The translations under genes were made by a program, and so were the position numbers. The notes beneath the pieces were generated by a model. It worked only from the letters and a program-made list of their open reading frames with translations, made no database searches and was not told where the DNA came from. A stretch of 64,000 nt of DNA from Chamaelirium japonicum. Lineage: Eukaryota > Streptophyta > Magnoliopsida > Liliales > Melanthiaceae. The stretch is taken from the NCBI GenBank assembly GCA_947650365.1, contig CANTAL010000666.1:1-64000 (forward strand). The letters run 5' to 3'. This document shows, piece after piece, positions 1-14,129 of the stretch (the stretch's first letter is position 1; the number at the start of each line of letters is the position of its first letter).

Positions 1-294
<294 letters not shown>

Positions 295-295
<1 letters not shown>

Positions 296-1279
296 AACGA
301 CAAAAACTTTTGATTTGCATTTTTTGAAATACTCAATCCATGATTTTTCCTTAATCTAATTTTAGCTATAGTTGTGAAAGGACATGGGTAGAAAGAAATG
401 GGGAAGCTAGATCATCTCTTATCCTGCAATGCCGACTCCGCCATGTTATTGTTTTGGTACATCAAAATCACTGAATTCTATAGATATCATTCATCACGAT
501 TATAGCTCACAATACCGGAGATGCAGGACGTAACTATGTATGGGCCAAAGGTGTAGGATTAGTATTAAGAAGCCAGGGAGGCCGATTCCAGCCGAATTCA
601 TCCCCCTCCGCTCCGATTAGGTGTAAATTCTGAATTTCTCCCCTTTTGATCGGTTTCTTTTAGGGATTGTACATCCAGTTCCCCCCTTTCAATTTTGGAA
701 TTTTGGGTGCTCTCTGGGCTCCTCTCAGATCCGGCGGTTCCCCCATCTCCGGAGTGGTACGGTGGCTCGATTCGTCTTGATGCGGTGGCCTTGAATAGGT
801 CTGGTGCTCGTGTGCGGCGGCTCCCGGTATCGACGTGGTGTGGCGGATGTGACTTGGCTCAGCAGATCCGGTGTGCGGTTTGGATGTCCCTCCGGTTTCC
901 AGTGGATCTTCTCGCCACGTATGGCAGTTCAGCCTGTGGTGGCTGCTTTTATGGCAGCCGGTGGCGGCTCTTCCATAGTATCAATGTAATCTTCTTCTTT
1001 TTTTGGTTGTTTGAGCTTGGTCTTTACTGTGAATTGTATGGGCTTGCCGATCGTTCGGTCGATGTGTCACCACCGGTGTGCGGTGCATGTTCTCGCCAGT
1101 GGATGGTTCTTCCCCCCTCCACGTCATTGGTGGCTTGTGTTTCGCTGTTGCTGCGCCAACATGTGGCGTCTCCGAGAGTTCCATGGTGGCCAAACACCCC
1201 CCCCCCCCCCCCCGCCGCCGCCAAAATCTATGAAATACCAAAAAAAAAAATGTATGGCCAAGAGGGGCCTTTGCACCCC
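295..1279. other. Gene-free interval, G/T-rich with a poly-C run
   Basis: No supported gene. From about 690 to 1190 the plus strand is rich in GGTGG- and CTCC-type words, with a poly-C run at about 1195-1213 and a poly-A run near 1240. The open frames here overlap on both strands, are compositionally biased and match no family I know. A retrotransposon-derived origin is plausible, since similar G/T-rich text recurs at about 4.25-4.6 kb, but this is not shown. Confidence 0.6.
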
Positions 1280-1343
1280 CTCAATTATTATTTTTTAAAA
1301 TTTTATATAATTAATGTCTTGAATCTTAGTATATAAAAAAAAT
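1280..1343. repeat. Direct repeat, right copy
   Basis: Second copy of the sequence at 1-61. It ends in the same A-rich run before diverging into unrelated sequence. Confidence 0.7.
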
Positions 1344-1379
1344 TGGGGGACTTAGTAAGCTGTCTCTGATAAAAAGATC

Positions 1380-1760
1380 GTTTTAGTCTAAGGAGTTTGA
1401 AATGTTGTGGATGAAAATGACCTCCACAGCATTTCAAAATTTCTTTTGCCATGCCTCCCGAACCAGTGAACCCCTCCACACACACCCCCCCTCCTCTTGC
1501 GCCGCCGCCTAACCTAACCGAACCCCCCCGCCGGACCTAACCGAACCCCCCGCCGGACCTAATCTACAGGCCATGGGATGAACCCTAAACCTAACCAAAT
1601 CCCCGCCACCGCCAGAGGTCAAGCTCTCCGGGGTCGTCGAAGTGCGATGCAGCCGCCAGAGGTCGAACTCGTCGGGGTTGTCGAGGTGCGATGCAGCCGC
1701 CGGGGTCGGGAGGTCGAGCTCGCCGGGGTCTAGAGGTCGAGCTCTTGCTACCGCCGCCGT
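1380..1760 (-). repeat. Dispersed repeat family, copy 1
   Basis: This interval shares, in inverted order, several landmarks with 6860-7330 and 39560-39960: a segment about a bloc of CCACAGCATTT, a segment with repeated CCTAACC/CGGTT motifs, and a 'ccatgggatgaaccct' block. The family is unidentified. It contains no intact coding sequence. Confidence 0.55.
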
Positions 1761-1985
1761 CACCGTTCGGGAGAGAGATGGGGTTAGTTTCAGGGTATAT
1801 CATGAAAGGGTAGGGACCTTAGGCTAAATGAAACCTTAAGAGGACCTGTACTTATTATGCTTTGGACCCTCCCAATACAGAATCCTGGCTCCGTAACACA
1901 TAAATAGTTAACACAACCAGTAGCATCCTGAGAAAGAGAGAAAATAACTAATAATAAAAAATAAATAAATAAATAAGATAGCAAT

Positions 1986-1989
1986 AAAA
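1986..1989 (-). terminator. RNA polymerase III oligo-T stop of tRNA-Ser
   Basis: Read on the minus strand, the tRNA 3' end is followed at once by TTTT, the usual Pol III termination signal. This supports the tRNA being a transcribed nuclear gene. Confidence 0.7.
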
Positions 1990-2071
1990 CGTCGACAGCA
2001 GGATTCGAACCTGCGCAGGCATAGCCCAACAGATTTCGAGTCTGTCTCCTTAACCACTCGGACATATCGAC
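1990..2071 (-). tRNA. tRNA-Ser(CGA)
   Basis: The 82-nt minus-strand sequence folds as a class II tRNA. The 7-bp acceptor stem pairs GTCGATA with TGTCGAC with one G-U pair, and G is the discriminator base as is usual for tRNA-Ser. The D-arm contains the A-box (TCCGAGTGGTTAAGG). The anticodon loop CTCGAAA gives anticodon CGA. There is a long variable arm, and the T-arm contains the B-box GGTTCGAATCC. No intron is present. It decodes UCG. It appears intact, lacks an encoded CCA as expected for a eukaryotic gene, and is followed by an oligo-T stop. Confidence 0.96.
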
Positions 2072-2109
2072 TACTTAGTGATGAGGTTGATATCAAATTA
2101 TTAGTAGAC

Positions 2110-3440
2110 ATTCAGACAGGATTGGGTCCAAGAAAGGGCCTCATTGGTGTGGGGAGATCGGATTGAGTGGTTTCACTTACGAAAGGGTCAGTGAGAAGGG
2201 AGCCAAGTTGGGAGCCCCTTGGAGATGCTCTTCCATGGGAACCAAGTGAATTGTCCTCATGCGGCCAACTTGACTTTGGAGTCTGCGAGTCTTCGGCACC
2301 GGCCTCCTCCACCTTCCTCCTCGTCCCACCGCCGCCTGTTTTTGTGCAAACGGCCGACGATGGCCGTGTTTTGTGCGGGCTGTTGATTCGCGGCAATAAA
2401 GATGCTATTGGGGAGGCCGTAGTCTTGTAACCAAACATGATTGCTTTAACTGATTCATCCGTTGGCAAGCGATGTACACCACGGATAACATCTTTCCTTC
2501 CGGTGACCGTATACCACGCCCAATGCTCCGATCGGTAGTTCATCGCCACGCCCTTGTGCTCTGGTCCATCGCCCGTCGACGGATCCGCCGTAAACCATGG
2601 CCCTTGCCTATCTCTGCGACGCTTCTCGCGCCCATCGCTCCCAAGCTGTTGCCCGTTGGCCAACGCTCGAACCTTATCTCCCGCACCTTAGCTTGCTGTA
2701 CTACCACGGATGTGCTCGTGACTGAGTCCGCCGCCACCATGACCGTCGTCGCCTTTAGTCCACCATCCGTCGATAGCCTCTGCAACCTGCTAAACCACAA
2801 TGGAGCCCATGGTCGTGCCTGCCGCCACCGCGCTCGTCAACGCCCACATCGCCCATCGGCGATCCGCACCGGTGCTCGTCGGCTCCTCCACCAGTCACTA
2901 GCCAGCATCCCACATCAGTCCACTCGTCGGCAGCTGAACACGATGCTGTCGGCGACTCCTCGTGCCATCGAGGTACTCCCCCTCGGATCGACAACTGTAC
3001 GTCCCGTGCCATCGCGGCCCGCCACCACAATCCGTTGAGCCGAGGAGGAGGTGCCTAGACCGCACCCTCCTCCTAGTCTCACATCCGGTGTCTCGAACCT
3101 CTCTGAGGGAGGAAGAGCTCGACCACAACCTCACCCTCAATGCCTCCTCCAAAGACCTGAACAATCCGGGGAGAGAGAGCACCGAACCGTGCTTCTCCCT
3201 AAGCCTCTAGCAGTATTTCGCCCTAGGCGTCCACAGTAGCGCCCTGGGCGCCAGCCTTGCTGTTACCGCCTGGCTGCCTGCCCTTCGCCCTGGGCGTCGT
3301 CGTCCTCAGCAGCCGAATCATCCCGGGGGGGGGGGAGGCGCACGAACCTACGAGCACCACCTTGCAACCAACCTCCTCCTTTCCTTTGCCCGGGTTCTTC
3401 CCGAAGCTGTTGTGAGAAGAGCCGCTCCACAATGGCCCCT
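2110..3440. other. GC-rich interval without a recognised gene
   Basis: Long overlapping frames occur on both strands here (for example 2112-2663 minus and 2472-3038 plus). Neither product shows a domain I recognise; both are rich in Arg, Pro and Ser as expected from GC-rich noncoding DNA. A G-run lies at about 3326-3335. A decayed retrotransposon internal region is possible. I do not call a gene. Confidence 0.5.
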
Positions 3441-3443
3441 CAC

Positions 3444-3710
3444 TAGGGATGGCAACGGTGCGGTTTCGGTGCGATTTTGGGCAAAACCGAAACCACATCG
3501 CGACGGTGAACCATTATATAAAACTGAAACCACATCATGTGGTGCGGTGCGACTTTATGCAACTTTGGTCAAAATTGAAACCGCACCGCTATACCGAAAC
3601 CGAAAACCAAAACTGCACCGCAACGATTTAATATTTTGGCAAACCAAAACCGCACTATGCGGTACGATCTACCGCAGTTTTCGATTTTAAATCGCACCTT
3701 TGCCATCCTG
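3444..3710. mobile_element. hAT-like nonautonomous element (MITE)
   Basis: The element begins TAGGGATGGCAACGGTGC and ends with the inverse, GCACCTTTGCCATCCTG. The interior consists of repeated GGTGCGGTTT / AAACCGCACC words. Short TAGGGNTGGCAA termini are typical of plant hAT-type MITEs, and the same termini occur at 25264 and 45651. The target duplication is not clean. It has no coding capacity. Confidence 0.75.
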
Positions 3711-5875
<2,165 letters not shown>

Positions 5876-5999
5876 TATGTATTTACATGCAATAATAGTT
5901 TTAGATCTGAAAATAAATATCATAAAAGTCTTAATTTTAAAGATAATTATCCAACAATAACAACTTGTAGTGAGATATTGAATTTTTGTAGAGTTAGTT

Positions 6000-6625
6000 A
6001 GTCCTAAATTTGTTAAGATATTAGCTAAAGTCCCTCTCGAAGGACACGTTTATACATAAGTCCCTAATTGAAAATGTTAGACTTTTTTTTTACCCTTTAT
6101 ATTACAAAACCGCCTCTTTTGCAAGAGTATATGTTTGTTTTCAATAAGAGTATCCGTTTGTGTTTGGCATGAGTATCCATTCACCGATAAACACTATACA
6201 TGTAGCAGTTGCTACAGTGATTTCACTATAGCTACTACAGCGAAACACTGTAGTAAGAGTATACATTTGTCTTCGGAAGAAAGTATTCATTCATCATTAA
6301 CAAGAGTATTTATTCGCAGGGTGACACTGTGCATGTTGCGGTTGCTCCAATTATTTCACAGTATCAAGAGTATCCATTCGTCTCCAGAAAGAGTACCCAT
6401 TCAGGTAATTGATACTCTTGCCACAGTGAAATCACTGTAGCTACAGTCAATTCGCTAAATTGATATTCTTACCAAATCGAAATGATATTCTTGCTACAGC
6501 AATTTCACACTATAGCAGCTACAGTGAAATCACTGTAGCAACCGCCACATGCACAGTATCAACCAGCGAATGGATACTCTTGTTGTAGATGAATGGATAC
6601 TCCTTTTGAAGCACATGAGGGGAGT
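6000..6625. repeat. Repeat with CTACAGTGA/TCACTGTAG hairpins, copy 1
   Basis: Several short palindromes built from CTACAGTGA and TCACTGTAG are interspersed with repeats of AAGAGTATCCATTCG. A related sequence starting with the same TTAGNTAAAGT...GAAGGACA leader lies at 13530-13800, and a third, more diverged one at about 48437-48620. This looks like a dispersed noncoding element family with many potential hairpins. Confidence 0.7.
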
Positions 6626-6859
6626 TCTCTCTGTGTCTATTGTTGGCCTTTTGAATTTCCCCTCAGGAGTCTTTCTTACTAATTTTTTTTTATAGACTAT
6701 TTTTTTTAATTTTATGAGATTTAAAATATATTTTATATTGATTTCGTTTTTGTGGCTTCCATTTGTTTGATTTCAGAATTGAGACTCCAAGATTGAGAAT
6801 CTTGTCTGATTTTTCGAGTTTGGTAGTTTTTTTTTTTTGGGTAGGAACCTTCTTGTTTG

Positions 6860-7330
6860 GAGGTGAGGTTCCTGACAAAAGATCCATCACGTGAACATGA
6901 TCCCCTAAAGTTTCAGTCTAAGGTTCTGTCTTTTTTGGTAAACCCGAAACTACCCTCTCTTGTTTCTTCTCCCATCTCTCTCGAGCAGCTTCGGTGGAGG
7001 CAATGGTTACAACAGAGGCGGCAGGGGCAGCAGGGTTTGATTGAGGACCCTAGGTCTAAGTTCATCCTATAGTCTGTAGATCTTAGGGTTAGGGTTAGGT
7101 TAGGTTTGGTTCGGCAACAACAGCTCCGGTGTTCGGTATTCGGTTCGGTGGTTCGATGGTAGCGGTCAGCCTTGGCGTTCAGTGGTTCGATGGTGACAAG
7201 CAGTTACAACGGGGTTCACTGGTTCAATGGCATGGCAAAAGAAAATTTAAAATATTATGAAGGAGATTTTCATCCACAGCATTTCAAAGTCCTTCAGCTC
7301 ACTAGGCTACCTAACTTCCAAATCACCACA
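6860..7330 (+). repeat. Dispersed repeat family, copy 2
   Basis: It shares the order of landmarks of 39560-39960: 'aaac...ctcctcccat..ctctc', 'ccctaggtctag', 'ctgtagatctt', repeated TTCGGTT, then CATCCACAGCATTTCAAAGTCCTT. No intact coding sequence is visible. The family is unidentified. Confidence 0.6.
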
Positions 7331-7663
7331 ATTAAAGTTTTAATAGCAATATCACTGATTCGCAAAATCTGGATACTTTTGCTCTCATCCTATTCAATTC
7401 AGTGCATAAAAAAATTGACACCCTAGACTAGTACACAAAAACTATTTTGCACGAATCCCACAGTAAAGTTTTAGATATAAAATATTTATGTTATTTTGAG
7501 TACTGTACTCAAAATAAAAATAACATAAAAAGAACTCAAATCCGCCCCGAAAACTATTCTGCAAGATGTGAGTAATGCACTCAAATTCACCAAAATACAC
7601 TCAAACTCACCTCGAAAACTATTATTCAGTAGGATCTACAAATCCTCTGATGGATGATTCTAT

Positions 7664-8812
7664 CTAATGTTGTTTGAACCAAATGGGTTGCCAATGCACT
7701 TTATGGCCATCCAGATCAAAAAACCTAATGCAGCTATCCTCCAAGCTGAATTCACCCATGTCATGATAGAATATCCCACATTCGCTATCCTCGGTGAAAT
7801 AGATGCAATTTGGTCGGTACCCAGGGAACTGCGCAGCGGGGAGAGAGAACGATTGATTACGGCCGACGAACAGTGCCCGCTCACCTAAGCATGTGATCCT
7901 CTCCCATGGCTCCCGCGTTTTGTACGCGTCCTCGCCTCTATGTCTGAGCCTGAAAACCTCGAAATCAACTGTTTTATACCAGATCTCCTCTTCATCCACT
8001 TCATCCTCCAAATCGTCTGTCTTATAAACGATCTCCATGACCTTCACATGCCTGAAGACATACAACAAATCTTCGGATGACTCCACAAAGTAAACCGGAA
8101 CCACGCAATCCGGAATCATGCTAATCGGTGGCTGCCAAATACTGCCTTCTTGCTTGTTTGAACTGATGTCCCAAACAAAAGGAGTAGGCAGCCGTGCAAC
8201 ATAAAGCCTTCCCTCGTAAAACATGGCATCTGAATGAGGATGACCATGCATGTCGAAGCCGGTCCACGAGCCGTCTGTAGCCATGCAGAACCATACCTCG
8301 TCACGCCATCCACCAACTCTCACAAAGACACAGTCTGGATCTAGAGGATTACTGGATATGATAACCTTTTCAACAAAACAACTCTTCCAATAGCTCTTTC
8401 CTGGATGACCCTCGATAACACCTTCCCTTAATCTGGTGGCGCCTGGGGAGAGTGGAGTGAATGGAGGGAGCACTACTTGAGCTCTCGTGAAAGGGTGTAA
8501 GAGACGAACCACCAGATCATCGTCTACAGTAATCAACCAGCCATCGGATGTCCCACAGCACCGCTTATTGTGGAGCTCGGGGAGATGGAGCTTGAAAACC
8601 TTCTTATCGACAGGGTCATATAAGTTACAGGTCTCGGCGTCTTCCTCATAGGAGGTAATCAACAATGGATGAAAGAGATGGCCCCTTTCCATCCCAACAG
8701 AGCGCCACGAGAGGCAAACAAAAGAAAACCGCTGGATGTCGGGGAGGAATTCCAGCCTTCCAACAATGAGTCGAATGATATCGATCGGAAGCTTCGACCA
8801 ATCGCCCATCAT
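7664..8812 (-). CDS. F-box protein with KIB1-4 beta-propeller (DUF295) domain
   Basis: This is an intact single-exon frame of 382 residues. Residues about 4-40 (SKLPIDIIRLIVGRL ... FSFVCLSWRSV) form an F-box, the module that binds Skp1 in SCF ubiquitin ligases. The rest matches the plant KIB1-4/DUF295 family: a propeller-like body, then a C-terminal block with FEVFRLRHRGED, W-RI-CLGERALFVGRNQSFSLPA and FPGYRPNCIYFTED, the most conserved family signature. Length is usual for the family (about 350-420). Two Met codons start the frame; I take the first. Its likely role is substrate selection for ubiquitination in nucleus or cytosol; the substrate cannot be inferred. It stands alone between repeats. 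No TATA box or intron is obvious. Confidence 0.93.
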   Translation of the reverse strand: MMGDWSKLPIDIIRLIVGRLEFLPDIQRFSFVCLSWRSVGMERGHLFHPLLITSYEEDAETCNLYDPVDKKVFKLHLPELHNKRCCGTSDGWLITVDDDLVVRLLHPFTRAQVVLPPFTPLSPGATRLREGVIEGHPGKSYWKSCFVEKVIISSNPLDPDCVFVRVGGWRDEVWFCMATDGSWTGFDMHGHPHSDAMFYEGRLYVARLPTPFVWDISSNKQEGSIWQPPISMIPDCVVPVYFVESSEDLLYVFRHVKVMEIVYKTDDLEDEVDEEEIWYKTVDFEVFRLRHRGEDAYKTREPWERITCLGERALFVGRNQSFSLPAAQFPGYRPNCIYFTEDSECGIFYHDMGEFSLEDSCIRFFDLDGHKVHWQPIWFKQH

Positions 8813-11000
8813 GAACTTCCTTTAAAAACAGGGATCGATCTGGAAAATAAAGAAAAAGTCAACAATCAGAATTTGCATTTCAGGATAAATCAGAGATCAC
8901 ACTTGGAAATTGCATGTTACTAGATAACTTTTTAAAAAAATCATAAAATGTAAGAAAAAGGGAAATCAGTGTCATATAACTTCCTGCAATCAGCAGTTCA
9001 AACAATACCATAGCCATAACGAAAATGACTAATCTCTGCACCGTCAAAATATATTACCAACAATTTAAACAATAAAAAAACAAAATTAACTTATCGCAGC
9101 TGATGAAGTAAAAGGTAAGACAAGTGAACAATGGAAAACGATGACCGACATATGAAAAACCTTGGAGGAGGATTTCACTAGCACTCCATTTCTCGACCAT
9201 ACGAGATGACCATACAGTTTGATAGTTTTACGCAGTGTTCAAAAATCCGGAACCCGGACTCGACTCGAAAGTCCACCAAGTTGAGTAACTTGAAGACTCG
9301 TGTCACGCCCCAGAAATCTGAAACCGATCCCTGGGGTGTGAGGTGAGGAAAACAAAAGGGTTTTGGATTAAGTCTACTAACTACATCAATTAAGGTTTCT
9401 CACAGGGCTATGATTCTCTCATAAATAAAGAAAGAGGAGGAAGAAACAAGGAATATTTTAAAACTTGATTTTTTTTTTATTTATTTAAAGAAAAGTAGAG
9501 ATAAAATTTTATCATGCTCAGAGAGATGATCACGCTCGACCTTCAACTGGTCTCCGTTCTGTCTGTGGCTGGAACGTCCCGGTCACGAACTGGCAATTGA
9601 ACCATAGGAGCAAGTATTAAAATCTAAAGTTGGCGAGTCTATAAGGAGGAAAAGGTCAAGTCGTGGGGTTCGATTTGTCCTTCGCCCGAGACGATCTCGG
9701 CTAGGGTTTGGGTACGGAAAAAAAATAATATACAGATGAACTCATGGGCCTTACCGAGTCTAAACTCGGATCGGAGGTAATCAACTAGTCTCGTTGGATC
9801 GAATTTGAGAACGACAGGATGGGTACGAGGGTTGCTCAGGTGTGATTTGGTTTGGCTTTGCGAATCCGCCATCGGGCCAACTGCCAACAACAATACCACA
9901 AAAAGAGTATAGCAATTCTACCCAAGATTTTCGGCTTCGGGTGCTCGGCCAATACCGGCAGGTCAGCGGTCATACTAAGCCAAAGGTTGACTGGGTTTGT
10001 TCGGCCATCGGGCACAAGGCATTCAAACGCCATAGCGAACGGAGGGACGGTGTCGGTGGCTGATGATCAAGTCGATGGCCACTTAGGATGGTCGGATGCC
10101 ATCGCTAAGTCGCCGGCCACATGTCTGGCGGCAATGGCTGCGGTAGAAGAAGAGAAGAACATAGGTAGGGGTCTCGGCTAGTCGGGCAGACTCAACAGCG
10201 CCATAGCGAGAGAAAGGGGAAAAACAAGGGGAGTGCTGACCTGAGACGATGGGGAGTCGCTGGCTCCGGCTGCGGCTGCGGCTCCTCCAGCCAGTTGCTC
10301 TACGGCGCCACGCGCGCAGAGCCCTACCGCGAGAGAGAAAAGAAAGATCGGGGGGAAGGAATTGTGGAGAGAGAGAGAGAGATCGGGTTGTAGAGGGGAA
10401 CGGCTGTGATGGGCTGGGTTTAGGGTTTAATAAATAGGGGAGAACGAGGGGCGCTGGGATTTCAGGGGATAAGGGGGGGAGCTGCGGGTATCTCGGAGGG
10501 GGATCGGGATGAGAGAAAGTCGGGGGGAATCGGGGTTGAGATCGGGATTGGAGGGGATCGGGATAAGAGAAAGTCGGGGGGAATCGACAATCCTCCTCCA
10601 CTGCTCCTCGTCCTCCTCTGATCCGACACCGACGGTGCATGATCATCCTCCTCAGTCCTCCCTCGTCCTCCTCTGGTTCGGCTCCAGCCGTGCGGAGGTA
10701 CTCCTCCTCCCTCTTCCCTCCACTATCCTCCTCCCTCCTCCCTCATCAGTCCTCTTCCCTCCTCAGTCCCCCTCCTCCTCTTCTCTTCTCCCACCTCCCT
10801 CCTTCGCCCTTTTCAATCCTCCTCCGCCCTCCTCCAGTCCTCCTCCCTCCGACCATGCGGAGGATATATGTTGGAATACGTATATCTAATTTTTAAATAA
10901 TTTATCATCTTTGTCCCGATTCTTTTTCGATTTTTTTTCTGATTTTTTTTTATTTTTTCCCTTGCCGACTTTTTTTCAGACTTCCGACTTGGTAACAATG
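8813..11000. other. Gene-free, repeat-derived interval
   Basis: No supported gene. At about 9234 a CAGTGTTCAAAAATCCGG sequence resembles the end of the hAT MITE found at 31414, so a decayed copy is likely. About 9640-10440 is GC-rich with a CACGCCCC motif upstream, of the kind often seen at LTR ends, but no partner LTR is visible. 10640-10860 is a CT-rich tract (TCCTCC repeats). Frames through these tracts are low complexity. Confidence 0.5.
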
Positions 11001-12690
11001 CCAATTGCCACTACCAGAGGGGATCAGCAGAGCAGACGGACCACTTAAGAGGAAGCTATCACTCTCTCTAGGTCTCCAAGTGAGAGATAATTAGAGAGAT
11101 GGGAACCAAGTTTGAGCGGCCGCAACGAGCCCAAGGTGGAGCCCAATAGGACTAAAGGAGCTGAATTACTGAAGCAGTCGTGCGCACAACTTAGAATGTG
11201 CGAACGATCTGGGTTAGATCTGGAACGGTTGCATGCACGACTTGAAGACCGCGTGCACAACTTCGATCTATAGGCGTCGTGCTAGACCCACAGGATCCGT
11301 AAGCAAGATGTTCTGGGTACGATATTCCCCAAGTCGTGTGAAAGATGGAGATGGGATTTCCAGATCCGGGTTGTCTGTGCTATTCTCTTTTGGGGGTTCC
11401 TATATAAAGACTTCATCTATTGTTTAATCCTAACCCGAATCATTTACTACCATTAAAAAGGCTTGACGACCGGAGATCGTCTAGGGTTTACTCCCAAAAT
11501 CGAGGAGGAATTCCTTGTTCGTCTATTGGGGATTCTGTGTAGAGGCTTTGTCGAGGTGAGATCCTTCCTTGTATTGAGCCGTTTGCACTTGTTGATTTGA
11601 AGGTAATGGAATCGGTGTGAAGGTAATGGAATCGGTGTGGTGGAGAGATGGCATGGGTAAGTTCGTCGAACCTCTGTAAAGTAAGTCTCTCCAAGTGCTT
11701 GTGGTTGTTTTGCATCTATTGCTTGCTCTCGGTATTATGTAGGGGCTTCCTGATGTTGGAGGATTAGTCCCAACTCGATTAAGTATAGGGCGGAAACAAT
11801 CCTTATACGTATGATGGGACCTCATCTCAACACCTAGGTTTGGGATAGATGAAACCTCTGACAATCTGACCTGATTGGATGCTAAGTTTTTAGGGACGAT
11901 ATCGTTGTTGGATTGCTCTTGTCTTCGGACCCGTCACGATTGTGTGGCATCAGGAGATCTTGGTGTCTCTGTTGTGCTAGTCTGTTACTTGATCACCAAT
12001 AAGGTCGAAGTGGAAGATGATGAGTCGGGATATAAACTACTTTAAAGATGAGGATTTGAACTCCAACCCAAATAGAGATTTTGATTAGTAATATAAAGCA
12101 AAATGTTATCCGCTCCAGTAACGTGCCAGTAATGGCCATGCGGAAGCGCAGGGCATGCAATTTGGTCACAATTAGCCGGCCGGGATCAAATTCGATCCCG
12201 GCGGACCTGGGTGGTCTGTGTCATCTTCTGGGCGAAGATCAGCCACGCCCACGGCCGCAAAGGGAGCATCCCTGAGGTGGCTGAATCGAATTCAGGCAAT
12301 CAAAAACCTAAATCCATAATATACGTACGTACCTTTGATTTGTTGCCTCCGGTCTCCTCCGTCCCCGTTCCTTATAGCTCTGGTGGTGGTGGTGGTTGCG
12401 GTGCAGACGGGAGATCGAGCGGCGTTCACCCTTCGGGGAAGTTCTATCTAGGTTTCACCACCTTCTCTTCGGTTTTATAAAAGAGAGGGAGAGAGAAAGA
12501 TAAAGAACATGACGTTTGCATGCGTCATTTTCCCATCCATCGCACGTGATCCTCCATGTCTTTCACGCTTTGCTTGGCCGGTATAATGAATGGCCAATAC
12601 TAATGCGCCACGTTTCAGATTTGGTTCTAATTTAGAAAGCCAAAACGTATCTCAAAAAAAATAAAAATAAAGGTTAATTAGTTCCAAACA
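11001..12690. other. Gene-free interval
   Basis: No recognised gene. A TATA-like CTATATAAAG occurs near 11400 but no coding frame follows. A tandem duplication of ggtaatggaatcggtgtg lies at about 11603-11640. A short GGT run occurs near 12380. Confidence 0.5.
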
Positions 12691-12699
12691 CTTCGATAG

Positions 12700-13505
12700 G
12701 TCTTTATTTAAACTAGTGGTTTTTCCCAAACTGATCACCAGGTTTGTCTTATTGCTCAAACTAAGAACAGAGCACAAAAAAGTTAATTTTATGATCACCA
12801 AAAAAAAAACTAGACAAAAATACCCTTAATGTAGCGAAATTTTCTTTCGTGAAACCTGTCGAGTTCCAAACGCAAATTTTACGCTTGGTTACATTTTGTT
12901 TATGTTTTCGTTACATTTTGCCGGAACCTCTTAATCGTCGGAACCTCTTCAGAACCCAGTCGGAACCTCTTCATTGCCAAAACCTTGCCGGAGCCTCGCT
13001 GGAACCTCTTTATCGACGTAAACCCGACGTAAACCTGACGTAACCTGATGTTAATTTTACGTTTGTTTACATTTGGTTACGTTTTCGTTACATTTCGCTG
13101 GAACCTTTTCATCGCCGAAACCTCTTTAGAACCCTGCTGGAATCTTGTCAAAACGTCTTTATCGTCGGAACCTCTTTAGAACCCTGTCGAAACCTCGCCG
13201 GAACCTCTTCATCGTCAGAACCTCGCCGAAACCTATTCATCACCGGAACCTCGTCGGAACCTTGCTGGAACCTCACCGGAACCTCTTCATCGACGTAAAA
13301 CCGATGTAAACCCGATGTAAAATTACTCAACCAATGTTTTTACTACTTTTAAGGGAAAAATTGTCAGAAAAAGTCATAAAACACTCGTGCCACTGAATCG
13401 ACACGTGTAGGTGGTAAAAAAAGTAAGATTTTCGGGCTCTGTACTTAGTTAGTGCAATACGACAAACCTGGTGGTCACTTTGGAAAATTTCTCTTTAAAC
13501 TAAAG
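12700..13505. mobile_element. TIR element with internal CGGAACCTC minisatellite
   Basis: The ends are imperfect inverted repeats of roughly 70 bp: the left end contains ATCACCAGGTTTGTCTTATTG and the right end carries GACAAACCTGGTGGTCACT, with matching GGTTTTTCC/GGAAAATTTC and GAGC blocks. The interior (about 12840-13330) is a degenerate minisatellite of CGGAACCTC-NTTCATCG units mixed with GTAAACCCGATGTAAA units. There is no transposase. It could be a nonautonomous DNA transposon of Mutator type; I did not find a clear target duplication. Confidence 0.6.
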
Positions 13506-13529
13506 GATACAACTTGTTCTGATATTAGG

Positions 13530-13800
13530 TAAAGTCTACATTGAAGGACATGTTTGTACAACAAGTCTTTAATAAAAAATATTGACTTTTTTTAATCCTT
13601 TAAATTACAAAATTGTCACTCCAGCAAGAGTATCCATTCGTTTCCAGTAAGAGTATCCCTTTGTTTCTAGTAAGAGTATCCCTTTGTTTCTAGTAAGAAT
13701 ATCCATTCACCGATTAACACTATATATATACTGATTGCTACAGTGATTTCACTGTAGTTACTACAGTGCAAACACTTTAGCAAGAGTTTTCATTTGTCTT
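13530..13800. repeat. Repeat with CACTGTAG hairpins, copy 2
   Basis: This is a diverged copy of the start of the 6000-6625 repeat, with the same GAAGGACA leader, AAGAGTATCCATTCG units and a CTACAGTGATTTCACTGTAG-type palindrome. Confidence 0.65.
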
Positions 13801-14120
13801 GTGGGGGGAGATTATGGACGTCGTACGGTCCCTCTCCAACAATTGATGGAAGGTGTTGACCTTCGAGATGTGGCGCGTTGTAGAGCGCTGAGCTGTCAAA
13901 CTAACACTGACGAGTAGAGAGAGAGAATATCGAGACAAGATTACACAAATAGAGAGAGGGTGGAATGGGCTTGGCTCGAGTCTGAATACCAGAAAGCTCG
14001 AGGAGCTCTGAAAAATAAATAGTGGAATCTGGTCTGGAATTCTGAATCTGGAATATTTGTCGGGTCTGCTATTTATAGAGTTGGGGGAATACTGGGGGTT
14101 TTGGTAAATATCCAAGGGAA
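13801..14120. other. Short interval without a gene
   Basis: Nothing supported. The minus-strand frame here is Ser/Pro-rich and matches no family I know. Confidence 0.4.
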
Positions 14121-14129
14121 TTTACCAAG

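Noticed and set aside
695-1336. 213-codon plus frame
   Set aside because: It has no known domain, covers a G/T-rich low-complexity tract with poly-C and poly-A runs, and opposite-strand frames of similar length overlap it.
1990-2071. Organelle-derived tRNA
   Set aside because: The sequence follows the nuclear tRNA-Ser pattern and has a Pol III stop; nothing around it resembles plastid or mitochondrial DNA.
2112-3038. Overlapping 183- and 188-codon frames on opposite strands
   Set aside because: Both are explained by GC-rich composition; neither has a recognisable motif. I could not tell a real gene from noise.
10083-10889. Pro/Ser/Arg-rich frames
   Set aside because: They arise from TCCTCC and CT-rich repeats.
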